DNA of 32,415 bases from Bacillota bacterium (GCA_018818645.1 JAHIRQ010000092.1:1-32415); one strand, 5' to 3'; shown: positions 7,692-15,700, numbered from the stretch's first letter. Made by a program: numbers and translations. The notes: a model not told the origin generated them from the letters alone.

Positions 7692-8522
7692 ATGAAAACA
7701 TTAACAGATACTTATAAACTGCACAATGGCGTATTAATGCCAAAGATTGGGTTTGGAACATGGCAGGTTCCAAGTGGAGATATTGCTTATGAGTCCGCTG
7801 CAATGGCACTCAAGAATGGCTATCGTCATATTGATACTGCTGCAGCATATCGAAATGAAGCATCCGTCGGAAAAGCAATTCGTGACTCTAAGATTCCAAG
7901 AAACGAAATATTTGTAACCAGCAAATTACATTCGCATATCAAAAGTTATGATGAGACATTGGCTGCTTTCGATCAAACAATGAAAGAACTTGGGCTAGAC
8001 TATCTTGATCTCTATTTAATTCATGCCCCATGGCCATGGAATGAAATGGGTAAGGACTGTAGAGAAGGAAATGTTCAAGCCTACAAAGCTATGGAAAAGA
8101 TTTATAAGAGTGGAAGAGTTAAAGCTATTGGAGTCTCTAATTTCGATGTAAAGGATTTACAAAACATTATCGATCATTGTGAAATAGTTCCACACGCAAA
8201 TCAAATCGCATTCTTTATTGGCAACAACCAAGCAGAAACAGATAAATTCTGCAAAGAACATAACATTCTTGTAGAAGCATATTCACCACTAGCGATTGGT
8301 TATGCATTATCCAATGAACACATTATTCAAATGGCAGAAAAATATAAGAAAACTCCTGCCCAAATATGTATTCGCTATTGTATTGAAAAAGGAACTGCAC
8401 CACTCCCTAAATCAACCAAAGAGCATCGTATTATCGAGAATTCACAAGTTGATTTTAAAATGGATGAAAAAGATATTAAGTTTTTGGATACTATCAAAGA
8501 TGATCCAAGAAAATGGAATTGA
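7692..8522 (+). CDS. Aldo/keto reductase
   Basis: This is an NAD(P)H-dependent aldo/keto reductase of 276 aa that reduces aldehydes or ketones to alcohols. It is similar in layout to bacterial 2,5-diketogluconate reductase and YvgN-type enzymes. The catalytic tetrad is complete: Asp48 and Tyr53 in GYRHIDTAAAYRNE, Lys78 in VTSKLH, His111 in LYLIHAPWPW. Cofactor-binding segments IGVSNFDVKDL and PLPKSTKEHRI are present. The upstream-extended frame from 7629 is rejected: it reads through the preceding terminator and promoter. The chosen ATG has AGGAGG seven bases upstream. It is monocistronic, and its TGA stop again supports the standard bacterial code. The substrate is unknown. Confidence 0.94.
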   Translation: MKTLTDTYKLHNGVLMPKIGFGTWQVPSGDIAYESAAMALKNGYRHIDTAAAYRNEASVGKAIRDSKIPRNEIFVTSKLHSHIKSYDETLAAFDQTMKELGLDYLDLYLIHAPWPWNEMGKDCREGNVQAYKAMEKIYKSGRVKAIGVSNFDVKDLQNIIDHCEIVPHANQIAFFIGNNQAETDKFCKEHNILVEAYSPLAIGYALSNEHIIQMAEKYKKTPAQICIRYCIEKGTAPLPKSTKEHRIIENSQVDFKMDEKDIKFLDTIKDDPRKWN

Positions 8523-8542
8523 GTTAATTAAACTTGATAATC

Positions 8543-8580
8543 AAAAAGGATGAAATCAAAAGCTGATTCATCCTTTTTTT
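8543..8580. terminator. Bidirectional terminator between the reductase and carrier genes
   Basis: AAAAAGGATGAAATCA pairs with TGATTCATCCTTTTTTT with one bulged A and an AAAGC loop. A T-run follows on the plus strand, and CCTTTTTGATT follows on the minus strand, so it can end both convergent transcripts. Confidence 0.82.
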
Positions 8581-8594
8581 ATATGATATTTGAG

Positions 8595-10028
8595 TTAGTA
8601 ACCAATGAAGACAGCAACAATGAGGAAGACAACAGTAAGTAGTAGTGTAATTAGCTGTAGCTTATAGGTAAACTTAAACCACTTTCCATAGCTGACACCA
8701 GCAATAGATAAGCCGATGAGTAGGACTCCATTCGTCGGGAAAATCACATTTGTGTATCCATCACCAAACACAAAAGCAAGTATTGCAAGTTCCTTGCTGA
8801 TACCGATAAGTGATACCAAAGGAAGTAATAAAGGCATAATTAAGAATGCTTTTGCAGAAGCAGAACCAATAAAAAACTGAATGATCAGTACCAATAGATA
8901 AATGAATAGGATTCCAACAATTGCAGATCTTCCATCTAATAGATTTGCTAAATAATATAAAATCGTATCCATAATCATCGCTTCAGTTATTATATGCTTT
9001 ACACTCACTGCAAGCATGATTAATATAAATGCTGGAGCTACACTCATCATTCCACTGAAAAAGGTTTTTGCAGTAAATTTGATACTCTTCGAGACTATCA
9101 TTCCTGCAATAAATCCACCAAATAAAAAGATAATTGCCATGATTGGTATTGAGGGGATCGATAAATCAAATAAGAGTTCAGCCAATCCAGCACCAATAAT
9201 ACCAACAAACAAAATAGCAAACATCCACATGAAGGATTTAAAAACTGTTTTTTCATTAGAGAAGGGAAGACTTTGATTCAAGTCGAATTCCTTGGATTTG
9301 GTTAAGTCTGCGTCATATGTTAATGAAATCGAAGGATTCTTCTCGATTTTTTTAGCATATGAAACTAAGAAAGTAGATAATAAAACATACATGACGATAA
9401 AAACAAAAATACGATAAAGAGCACCACTTAGAATATTGGTTCCTGCAAGTGTAGAGGCGATACCGATTGAAAATGGATTCGTTACCGCAGAAGCGAATCC
9501 AAAGCCTGCAGCAAGTAGACACATTCCTATTCCTGTTAAGGTGTCCCAACCCATCGATAAGGACAATATAATTAAGATAGGAAGTAGTGCCATCGACTCT
9601 TCAAAGATTCCAAAAAAGGCACCAAACATCATAAAAATCAAGATCACCATGCGTAAAAGTAAATACTTATTATCCTTAAAGCGTTCAATTAGTTTCTTGA
9701 TGACAATAATTATGCCACCAGTTTTATCCATAACTGCAAATGTTCCACCCAAAATAATTAAGAATAATCCAATCACTATAATATTGAGTGCATCTATACC
9801 CCATAAAACTTCAATTGGAGAAGTAAACCATCTCCAAAAAGGATAATTTACATCGCTTAGATAAGAGAAGCTTCCAGCAATGACGTTTCCATCACTATCT
9901 CTTAAATACATTCCTGAAGGAATAAAAAGGGTCATGATACCTGCAACAAGAATAAGACCTAGCAAAATATAGACAACATTTAAAAAAGCTTTTTTACTGA
10001 TGTGAAGCACATTGGGTTGTTCAGTCAT
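8595..10028 (-). CDS. YfcC-family (DcuC/AbgT-like) membrane carrier
   Basis: This 477-aa integral membrane protein has about 12 predicted helices in two halves. It resembles the YfcC family (DcuC-like fold, ion-transporter superfamily). Typical elements are the N-terminal LILVAGIMTLFIPSG-MY motif, FGAFFGIFEESMALLPIL, GFASAVTNPFSIGIAS and FFIGSASAKAFLIMPLLLPL, with FGDGYTNVIFPTNGVLL near the end. The family moves carboxylates, amino acids or related anions, probably with a cation; the substrate is not readable here. I start at the ATG (10028) with GAGG at seven bases rather than the adjacent TTG. It begins 20 bases after the adenylate-forming gene on the same strand, so it is probably the third gene of that operon. 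Confidence 0.85.
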   Translation of the reverse strand: MTEQPNVLHISKKAFLNVVYILLGLILVAGIMTLFIPSGMYLRDSDGNVIAGSFSYLSDVNYPFWRWFTSPIEVLWGIDALNIIVIGLFLIILGGTFAVMDKTGGIIIVIKKLIERFKDNKYLLLRMVILIFMMFGAFFGIFEESMALLPILIILSLSMGWDTLTGIGMCLLAAGFGFASAVTNPFSIGIASTLAGTNILSGALYRIFVFIVMYVLLSTFLVSYAKKIEKNPSISLTYDADLTKSKEFDLNQSLPFSNEKTVFKSFMWMFAILFVGIIGAGLAELLFDLSIPSIPIMAIIFLFGGFIAGMIVSKSIKFTAKTFFSGMMSVAPAFILIMLAVSVKHIITEAMIMDTILYYLANLLDGRSAIVGILFIYLLVLIIQFFIGSASAKAFLIMPLLLPLVSLIGISKELAILAFVFGDGYTNVIFPTNGVLLIGLSIAGVSYGKWFKFTYKLQLITLLLTVVFLIVAVFIGY

Positions 10029-10048
10029 CAAAATACCTCTTTTCTATT

Positions 10049-11365
10049 CTATATAATTTCAGTTATGAATCTTTTAAACTTATTTTTATCCTTTGGAAGT
10101 TCTATTTTCTTTATATGAATACGAATTTCTGCGGATAAATCTATAAGATTTAACTCATTTTGAATTCTAGACTCTAGTAATTGAATTGTAAAATCTTTTG
10201 GAGCATCAATTTCTATTGTTAAAACACCGACTTGACTTTGGTGAACTTGAAATTCTCTAATCAAATCACTTGTTGTAATAATCCATCTTGCAAAAAGATC
10301 AGGGAAAACATATTTTTTTAGATGATTTGAATCATAGAAATAAAGCAGATCGTCTCTTCTTCCAATAATCCTTTCAATGGTTCTAAAATGTGAACCGCAG
10401 CTACAAGGCTCATCTAAAACAATCATGTCATTCATTTCATATCGAATCAAGGGTTGTGCAAAATTAATCAAATTGGTAATGATCATTTGGTGCCCAACAA
10501 CATGTGGCTTCGTGATTTCCACTTGATTTTCATCATAAAGCTCAACATAAACTAAGTCCTCATTGATATGAAGCTTACCCTTTGAACAAGCAGAAGCCAT
10601 TTGACCTTCAGAAGCTTGATATATTTCAATAACCTTTGTATGAAAAGTCTCTTCAAATAAGTGCTTGTCTTCTAGGGTTAACACTTCAGCATAAGTGATT
10701 ATTTTTTTGAGTTTTACCTTTAGCTCATCTTTTAAGGGCACCAGAAAACGTATGAGTGATGGTGGAGCCATTAAAATATTATTTTTTTTATGATTGATTG
10801 TGTCCATAATTGTATGAGGTGGAGTCATTGTAGATAGATAGTTGAGCTTCATTAAAAAAGCATTGATGTCATTAAACCCTTGAGAAAAAACACGAAGACA
10901 AAAGAGTATTCGCATTGGTAAATCCAATACGGAAAGTCCACTACGTGCTAGAAAAACTGCTGGAAGTCTTTTTGTCATTTTTTTAGGTGTGATATAGATT
11001 CCTTTATTTCCAGAAGTACCACTAGAAAGCCCAACAACATATTGATTTTGATAATATCCTAAGTAATCCTTATTCAACTCTTTTTCTATCGCATAAGAAA
11101 GCACATCATCCTTTTGGATTCCACATGTATTGATTGTGCTAAAGTTTTCCATCATGATGGATTTGTTAATGATTGGAAAGCTTTTTAGATCCTCAAGCTG
11201 GTTAAAGGATAAATCTTTATATTGTTCAGCATAAAAAGGACTATTTCTTTTTGCATAGCTAATCATTTGATTTATGGATTTATATTGCAATCTCTTGATT
11301 TTTTCTACACTTAATCTTTTTTGATTTTTCTTTAGATGTAGATAATCACTTAATGATTGAATCAT
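10049..11365 (-). CDS. CapK/PaaK-like adenylate-forming enzyme
   Basis: This is a member of the ANL adenylating superfamily resembling phenylacetate-CoA ligase and CapK-type proteins (438 aa). Visible motifs are the ATP-binding loop SSGTSGNKG (near 115-123), the substrate/adenine motif YQASEGQ (near 250), RYEMNDM (near 309), GRRDDLL (near 336) and a C-terminal NKFKRF lysine region. It should activate a carboxylic acid as its acyl-AMP and pass it to CoA or another acceptor. A Cys pair (CSCG, near 322) resembles the zinc-like element of PaaK relatives. The start is the second of two adjacent ATGs, six bases from GGGAG; the first has only three. It overlaps the upstream acyltransferase-like gene by 20 bases, implying coupled synthesis. 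The acid is unknown. Confidence 0.85.
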   Translation of the reverse strand: MIQSLSDYLHLKKNQKRLSVEKIKRLQYKSINQMISYAKRNSPFYAEQYKDLSFNQLEDLKSFPIINKSIMMENFSTINTCGIQKDDVLSYAIEKELNKDYLGYYQNQYVVGLSSGTSGNKGIYITPKKMTKRLPAVFLARSGLSVLDLPMRILFCLRVFSQGFNDINAFLMKLNYLSTMTPPHTIMDTINHKKNNILMAPPSLIRFLVPLKDELKVKLKKIITYAEVLTLEDKHLFEETFHTKVIEIYQASEGQMASACSKGKLHINEDLVYVELYDENQVEITKPHVVGHQMIITNLINFAQPLIRYEMNDMIVLDEPCSCGSHFRTIERIIGRRDDLLYFYDSNHLKKYVFPDLFARWIITTSDLIREFQVHQSQVGVLTIEIDAPKDFTIQLLESRIQNELNLIDLSAEIRIHIKKIELPKDKNKFKRFITEII

Positions 11366-12575
11366 CATGTTCTCCCTTTAATTTAAGAAGCTTGGTGCTT
11401 CTGCCAAAGCGACTCATTAAGGATGAGTGCATCCATTCAATACCATATTTATATTGCTTCTTTTGCCAAAAGTATAGGATGAGTCCCCACATTAACCCTA
11501 GAAATAGACCATATAATAATGCACCAGGTATTCCTAGACTAAAATCAAAAAACAGATTGATAAATTTGAATAGAAGTGCACTGACTACGGACTCAATAAA
11601 AAATACTGTTAAACCAGCGACTCCAAATCTAGAAAGGAATGTAGAAACAATATTTTTATCTCGATTATTTCTGTCATATACATGATGTGCAAGAAGGATC
11701 ATCAATAAAAACAAGCCAATCTGAATCACCATAATAAAATACCAAGTTGGATCAATTGCACGTTCTAGCATGGTTTCTGGTGCTAGAATATAGCCTAAAA
11801 TACCAATTAAAAGGTAAAATCCAGCAACGATGAGTATTCTTTTTTTCATAGATTTGTAATCTAAATGGTAAAGCATTGTCGCAATCCATGCACCAAACAA
11901 TGCGAATGCAAAGAATGGTAATATTGGATTATTTTTAGCAACTAACCAGTTGAGAAGTAGCACGACTACCATATTATCTTGATCGAGAGCTGATAAATAT
12001 AAATTATATAAGGGAATACGTACATAGGATAAAATCATGAAGAGTGAGGCACCAAGTAGTAGATAATTGGTTATTTTTTTATTCTTTAAATGTTTTTTAA
12101 TGCCTTTGAATAATAGAGCAAGTAAGATGACATTGAATCCAAGCATCACTAAACTATCTACATAAAGAATTCTTGTTAGTGTTAACTCTTGGAAACTTCC
12201 CTGATTGATTAGAGAGACAAACAAGCTTTCATCCATATCTCTTGTATCAAACAAAATAATACCAGGACCAGTGAAGATAAAATATAGATAGGCGATGACC
12301 AATAAAAAGAAACCACTGAGTATCATATAGCGTGTTCTGTTTTCATTTGGATTGTCTATTTTATTTAAATAGGAAATGGTATGTGACAAACCAGAAATCA
12401 TCGCGAATAGCCCAGCAAACATAAGAAGAAATCCAATCAATGTGATGATGAGCGATGGGTTATCTAAATCAACATCATAGATATCCTTATAAAAATAAAA
12501 GGCAGTGTGTAAAACAAGAACCATAAAAATACCTAGACCTCTTAGAAAATCCAAACTAAAATAGTGCTTCTTCAA
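11346..12575 (-). CDS. Multi-pass membrane acyltransferase-like protein
   Basis: This ~409-aa membrane protein has about ten predicted helices. Near the N-terminus it carries FSLDFLRGLGIFMVLVLHTAF, with the Asp, Arg-Gly and membrane His pattern of acyltransferase-3 and heparan-glucosaminide-acetyltransferase/DUF418-type proteins. These move acyl groups across or at the membrane onto sugars or lipids. I place the start at a TTG (12575) because a GGAGG lies eight bases before it. The in-frame ATG at 12590 precedes that GGAGG, which would then sit inside the gene, and has no ribosome binding site of its own. It is the first gene of a putative operon with the adenylating enzyme and the carrier. 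The C-terminal tail is charged and cytoplasmic-looking. Family placement is tentative. Confidence 0.72.
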   Translation of the reverse strand: MKKHYFSLDFLRGLGIFMVLVLHTAFYFYKDIYDVDLDNPSLIITLIGFLLMFAGLFAMISGLSHTISYLNKIDNPNENRTRYMILSGFFLLVIAYLYFIFTGPGIILFDTRDMDESLFVSLINQGSFQELTLTRILYVDSLVMLGFNVILLALLFKGIKKHLKNKKITNYLLLGASLFMILSYVRIPLYNLYLSALDQDNMVVVLLLNWLVAKNNPILPFFAFALFGAWIATMLYHLDYKSMKKRILIVAGFYLLIGILGYILAPETMLERAIDPTWYFIMVIQIGLFLLMILLAHHVYDRNNRDKNIVSTFLSRFGVAGLTVFFIESVVSALLFKFINLFFDFSLGIPGALLYGLFLGLMWGLILYFWQKKQYKYGIEWMHSSLMSRFGRSTKLLKLKGEHDDSIIK

Positions 12576-12637
12576 AGGAATGTCCTCCATAATGTTCGTT
12601 TAATTTTAATATATCATAATAGTTTTATTTTGAATAC

Positions 12638-12666
12638 AAAAAACCGATACCCATTAGGTACCGGTT
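12638..12666 (-). terminator. Terminator of the znuACB-zur operon
   Basis: On the minus strand AACCGGTACC, loop TAATG, GGTATCGGTT, then TTTTG. The 10-bp stem contains one G-T wobble. It begins eight bases after the zur stop. Confidence 0.88.
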
Positions 12667-12673
12667 GATTCTT

Positions 12674-13048
12674 TTACTCTTGATTCAGTTGACATTGAGA
12701 ACAATACCCATAAACTGTCATATCGTGATGGGTGATTTTAAAGTGATGTTCTTTTGCTACTTGATCTGCTATATGATCTAAATGACAGTCAATCTCATAC
12801 ATTTTTTGACAACCAAGACAAATCATATAATGATGATGATCTTTCTTATTGATATAATAATAAGCAGTATTTTTCATATTACTTTTTGATACTAGCCCTT
12901 GAATAAAGAAGGTATCTAGAGTTCTATATACTGTGGATAAATTCATCGTATGATTTGGAAGATCTAGTAGAATCATTTCAGCACTTTTTGGTTGTTCCGT
13001 CTTCGCAAGAAGATCTAGAATCATTTTTCTTTGTTTTGTCATTCTCAT
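12674..13048 (-). CDS. zur: Fur-family metalloregulator, probably Zur
   Basis: This 124-aa repressor has the Fur-family winged helix, with recognition helix LSTVYRTLDTFFIQGLV near 37-53. The metal-sensing domain has the HHHY element (71-74) and two structural Cys pairs, CLGC (77-80) and CSQC (116-119), that hold a zinc ion. The family represses metal-uptake genes when its metal is bound. Being the last gene of a znuACB operon makes Zur (zinc) the best guess; Fur or PerR cannot be excluded from sequence alone. Its ATG overlaps the znuB stop by four bases (ATGA). Because it is in the operon it would control its own synthesis through the operators near 15512-15569. Confidence 0.88.
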   Translation of the reverse strand: MRMTKQRKMILDLLAKTEQPKSAEMILLDLPNHTMNLSTVYRTLDTFFIQGLVSKSNMKNTAYYYINKKDHHHYMICLGCQKMYEIDCHLDHIADQVAKEHHFKITHHDMTVYGYCSQCQLNQE

Positions 13049-13860
13049 TGGTATTTTCTCCTAAAAATAAATTTAACAATGAATAAAACGAGTAAGAGTA
13101 GTGCATAGATGACAACAATTGTTGATCCAACTGGTATTTCTAGTGGATGTGCGATAAATATACCCATGATTACAATAACAAAAGATGAAATAATACCGAA
13201 TATTAAGGTATTTTTAAAACTCTTTGTTAACTGACTCGAAATAATTGAGGGGAATACAACAAGGGCTGAGATTAATAATGTTCCGATTGTTCTAACTCCA
13301 ATGACGATGAAGAATGCAGTTAATGCTGCTAGGACATAACCTATGATTTGCACATTAACCTTAGAAAACTTAGCATAATTTTGATCATAAGTGATCATGA
13401 ATAATTTTCTGTAAAATACTAAAACAAACGCACTAATCAAAATTGTAATGACGATGGAAAGCACCATATCTGCAGTTGTTGCAGTAAAGATATTTCCAAC
13501 AAGCATGCTTTCAATCGAAATATTAAATCCTTGACCCTTCTTTACCAAAATTAAACCGATAGCAAATGACACCGAAGAAACTAGTCCTATTGCAGCATCA
13601 GCGTTAATCGTTTTGGTCTGCGAAAGATATTTAATTAGTAGAGATGCAAGAATTACAAAAGGGATTGCGATATAAAGAGGTTCACTAGATAATAATACAC
13701 CCAAGATAATACCAGCAAAGCTCACATGAGCAAGTCCATCTGCAATCATCGCTTGTTGGTTTAATACGAGATAAGGTGATAGTAAAGCAGCGGAAAGAGC
13801 CAAAGCTATACCAATGATTAATGCATTTTGAATAAATTCATATTGAAGGAATTCAAGCAT
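13045..13860 (-). CDS. znuB: Zinc/manganese ABC transporter permease
   Basis: This 271-aa integral membrane subunit of an ABC-3 family metal importer has about eight helices. Characteristic segments are NQQAMIADGLAHVSFAGIILG and GVRTIGTLLISALVVFPSIISSQL, matching ZnuB/AdcB/MntC-type permeases. It forms the channel through which the metal released by ZnuA passes. The frame extends to 13908, but I start at the ATG at 13860 because AGGGGG lies seven bases upstream and homologues begin here. It overlaps znuC by eight bases and the regulator gene by four. Stop codon TGA. Confidence 0.93.
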   Translation of the reverse strand: MLEFLQYEFIQNALIIGIALALSAALLSPYLVLNQQAMIADGLAHVSFAGIILGVLLSSEPLYIAIPFVILASLLIKYLSQTKTINADAAIGLVSSVSFAIGLILVKKGQGFNISIESMLVGNIFTATTADMVLSIVITILISAFVLVFYRKLFMITYDQNYAKFSKVNVQIIGYVLAALTAFFIVIGVRTIGTLLISALVVFPSIISSQLTKSFKNTLIFGIISSFVIVIMGIFIAHPLEIPVGSTIVVIYALLLLVLFIVKFIFRRKYQ

Positions 13861-14521
13861 GATGATGCCCCCTATGCTCAAAGTCATGATAATCTTTATA
13901 GCATCCAAAGAACTTAACCGTTTGGTCTACATACATTGTCAAACAATCTTCTTTTACCGCATCTGTTAAATCATGGGTGACATGAATAATCGTCATTTGA
14001 TTGTCTTGTTGCAACTGATGTAGTAATTGATAGAATTTTTCTCTAAATGATGGGTCTAAAGCAGAAGTAGGCTCATCTAGAATAAGCAAATCAGGTTTTG
14101 AAATTAATGCTCGAATGATAAAGACTCTTTGTTGTTGACCTCCTGATAAATAGGCCATGCTTTCTTTAGACAATTGTGGAATCTCCATCACTTTTAACCA
14201 TTCAGTGATCAAATCACAATCACTTTTTGAAGGAATTAACTTTTGTTTTGCAAAGCCACTATAAATGACTTCTCTAACTGTCATTGGTAAGTTTGTTTTC
14301 GTATTCAACTTCTGGGGAAGATATCCCATTCTCAAGCTATTATTGATGATTACTCCATTTGAGGGCTTAAGTAGACCAACGAGTAGTTTAACCATCGTGG
14401 TCTTACCACTACCATTTGGACCAACAATATGCAGGAAATCCCCTTTTTTCAATTTGAAATTCACATCATGAAGTGCTTGAAACTTACCAAATGAAACCGA
14501 TACATCCTTATATTCAATCAT
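13853..14521 (-). CDS. znuC: Zinc/manganese ABC transporter ATP-binding protein
   Basis: This 222-aa ATPase energises the metal importer. Walker A is GPNGSGKT at 34-41, the ABC signature LSGGQQQR starts at 125, Walker B LLILDEP is at 145-151, and the switch His lies in IIHVTHDL. Its C-terminus is His-rich (HRGHHHA), an extension often seen in ATPases of zinc importers and compatible with metal binding. It starts two bases after the znuA stop and overlaps znuB by eight bases, so the three subunits are made in a coupled way. Confidence 0.95.
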   Translation of the reverse strand: MIEYKDVSVSFGKFQALHDVNFKLKKGDFLHIVGPNGSGKTTMVKLLVGLLKPSNGVIINNSLRMGYLPQKLNTKTNLPMTVREVIYSGFAKQKLIPSKSDCDLITEWLKVMEIPQLSKESMAYLSGGQQQRVFIIRALISKPDLLILDEPTSALDPSFREKFYQLLHQLQQDNQMTIIHVTHDLTDAVKEDCLTMYVDQTVKFFGCYKDYHDFEHRGHHHA

Positions 14522-14523
14522 TT

Positions 14524-15495
14524 TTATATTGAAGTGCCGTTTAGTACCATTTTTAAATGATCAAAATTCATTTGTAATAGGAAACTATAGGTAACTCCTT
14601 CCTCCATTTCAGTTTTCGAAATATTATGATATCCGTGTAAGACCAATAGATTCAGCGTAAAATTTTCTTTAGCAAGTTCATTCTTAATTTTGTTTGCTGC
14701 TTTTGGCTCAACCAATTCTTCAATAAATAGATAATTCGTATTTGCGCTTTTCACTTCACTGACAAAGTTTATGAGTTCAGCACTTGTCAAATCAGCATCA
14801 GGCTTGAAATCTGTGAATAATGAAACAATATTTAAATGATATCTTTCAGCAAATGCACCCATCGCATTATGCCCTGCAAAATAGATGGTTGAATCTTCAT
14901 AAGCTTCAAGATATTCAACCATTTCATGGTGAATCTCTTCAATCTCTTCGATATGCTCATGTGCATTGTCTTCATAGTATGCTTGGTTCGTAGGATCGAT
15001 TTCAATGACTTTCTCTAAGATAGCTTCAATCAATTGAATAGCAGTAGTTGGATCTGTCCAATAATGGATCTCATTTTCATCTTCATGATCGTGATCATCT
15101 TCAGCAAGTTCAATGGACAGATTCGCATGATGCGATGCATGATCATGCCCTTCATGATCCATAAGCTCATAAGCAGTAGATAAATTTAAAACAATTGTAT
15201 TTTCTCCACCGATTTTGGTTTCATCATTAATCCATGTATCAATTTCCATACTCGTAAAAATGAATAACTTTGATTCTTTAATGGCTACAATATCTCTACT
15301 GGTCGCTTCATAATCATGGATTTCAGCTCCAGGTGGTATCAATAGGCTTACTGTCATCTTGTCACCTACAATTTGTCTTGCAAAGTCATATTGTGGGAAC
15401 ATTGTCGTTACAATATCAGCATTCTTACTTTCTGTGCAAGAAGCAAGAATAAATAATGTTATAATCAATAAAATAATACTTGCAAATTTCTTCAT
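14524..15495 (-). CDS. znuA: Metal-binding lipoprotein of the ABC importer (cluster 9, ZnuA-like)
   Basis: This is the extracellular metal-capture subunit, 323 aa. A basic N-terminus and hydrophobic stretch end in the lipobox LASC, so Cys20 should be lipidated and anchor it to the single membrane. Metal ligands expected for cluster-9 proteins are visible: His60 in AEIHDYE, His144 in IHYWTDP and His209 in AGHNAMG. Between the first two lies a His/Asp/Glu-rich stretch, about residues 114-137. In ZnuA and AdcA such loops favour zinc; manganese is less likely. The start has AAGGAG upstream. It is first in the operon, behind a promoter flanked by two palindromic operators. Confidence 0.94.
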   Translation of the reverse strand: MKKFASIILLIITLFILASCTESKNADIVTTMFPQYDFARQIVGDKMTVSLLIPPGAEIHDYEATSRDIVAIKESKLFIFTSMEIDTWINDETKIGGENTIVLNLSTAYELMDHEGHDHASHHANLSIELAEDDHDHEDENEIHYWTDPTTAIQLIEAILEKVIEIDPTNQAYYEDNAHEHIEEIEEIHHEMVEYLEAYEDSTIYFAGHNAMGAFAERYHLNIVSLFTDFKPDADLTSAELINFVSEVKSANTNYLFIEELVEPKAANKIKNELAKENFTLNLLVLHGYHNISKTEMEEGVTYSFLLQMNFDHLKMVLNGTSI

Positions 15496-15511
15496 ATAAA
15501 TATCTCCTTGT

Positions 15512-15526
15512 TGCGAATCATTCGCA
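15512..15526. promoter_or_regulatory. Zur-type operator 1 (perfect 7-1-7 palindrome)
   Basis: TGCGAATCATTCGCA is a perfect 7-1-7 inverted repeat, the architecture of Fur-family boxes (B. subtilis Zur boxes are 7-1-7 with an ATNAT centre). It lies just downstream of the znuA -10 and upstream of the AAGGAG, where a bound repressor would block initiation. Confidence 0.82.
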
Positions 15527-15531
15527 TTTAT

Positions 15532-15540
15532 AGTATAGCA
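15532..15540 (-). promoter_or_regulatory. Promoter of znuACB-zur
   Basis: On the minus strand TGCTATACT (TG, one base, TATACT) is an extended -10. A 4-of-6 -35 (TTTGCA, 15560-15555) sits 17 bases upstream and lies inside operator 2. The promoter is thus sandwiched between the two operators. Confidence 0.65.
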
Positions 15541-15554
15541 TAATAAATCCTAAT

Positions 15555-15569
15555 TGCAAATTATTCGCA
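15555..15569. promoter_or_regulatory. Zur-type operator 2 (one mismatch)
   Basis: TGCAAATTATTCGCA has the same 7-1-7 layout as operator 1, with an identical right arm and one change in the left arm. The two centres are 43 bases apart, about four helical turns. It overlaps the probable -35 of the znuA promoter. Confidence 0.75.
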
Positions 15570-15617
15570 ATAAAAGAATAAAGTCTATATATTTCAAATA
15601 AAAACAACCTAAAAAAA

Positions 15618-15646
15618 TTGAATTCTTATAGAATAAATGATATAAT
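15618..15646 (+). promoter_or_regulatory. Sigma-A promoter of the rimP-nusA-infB operon
   Basis: TTGAAT (15618-15623), a 17-base spacer and a perfect TATAAT (15641-15646). Transcription should begin near 15653, immediately before a leader hairpin. Confidence 0.85.
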
Positions 15647-15658
15647 GAAGACCTAAAC

Positions 15659-15690
15659 ATGAGTGGGATGATGATTTCCACTCATTTTAT
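15659..15690 (+). promoter_or_regulatory. 5' leader hairpin of the rimP operon
   Basis: ATGAGTGG (15659-15666) pairs perfectly with CCACTCAT (15678-15685) across an 11-base loop and is followed by TTTATT. It starts within about six bases of the predicted transcript 5' end and stops before the rimP ribosome binding site. It may protect the 5' end or act as an attenuator; no ligand-binding structure is evident. Confidence 0.6.
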
Positions 15691-15700
15691 TGAGGTCAAT

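Noticed and set aside
8296-8553. Plus-strand frame overlapping the end of the aldo/keto reductase gene
   Set aside because: It is a shifted reading of the reductase, lacks a ribosome binding site and runs into the terminator.
9016-9846. Plus-strand open frames opposite the YfcC carrier gene
   Set aside because: Composition (many Ile, Pro, Asn) is what the complement of a membrane-protein gene gives; no start signal or homology.
15555-15646. Zur control of the divergent rimP promoter
   Set aside because: Operator 2 lies about 48 bases upstream of the rimP -35, so direct repression is unlikely.
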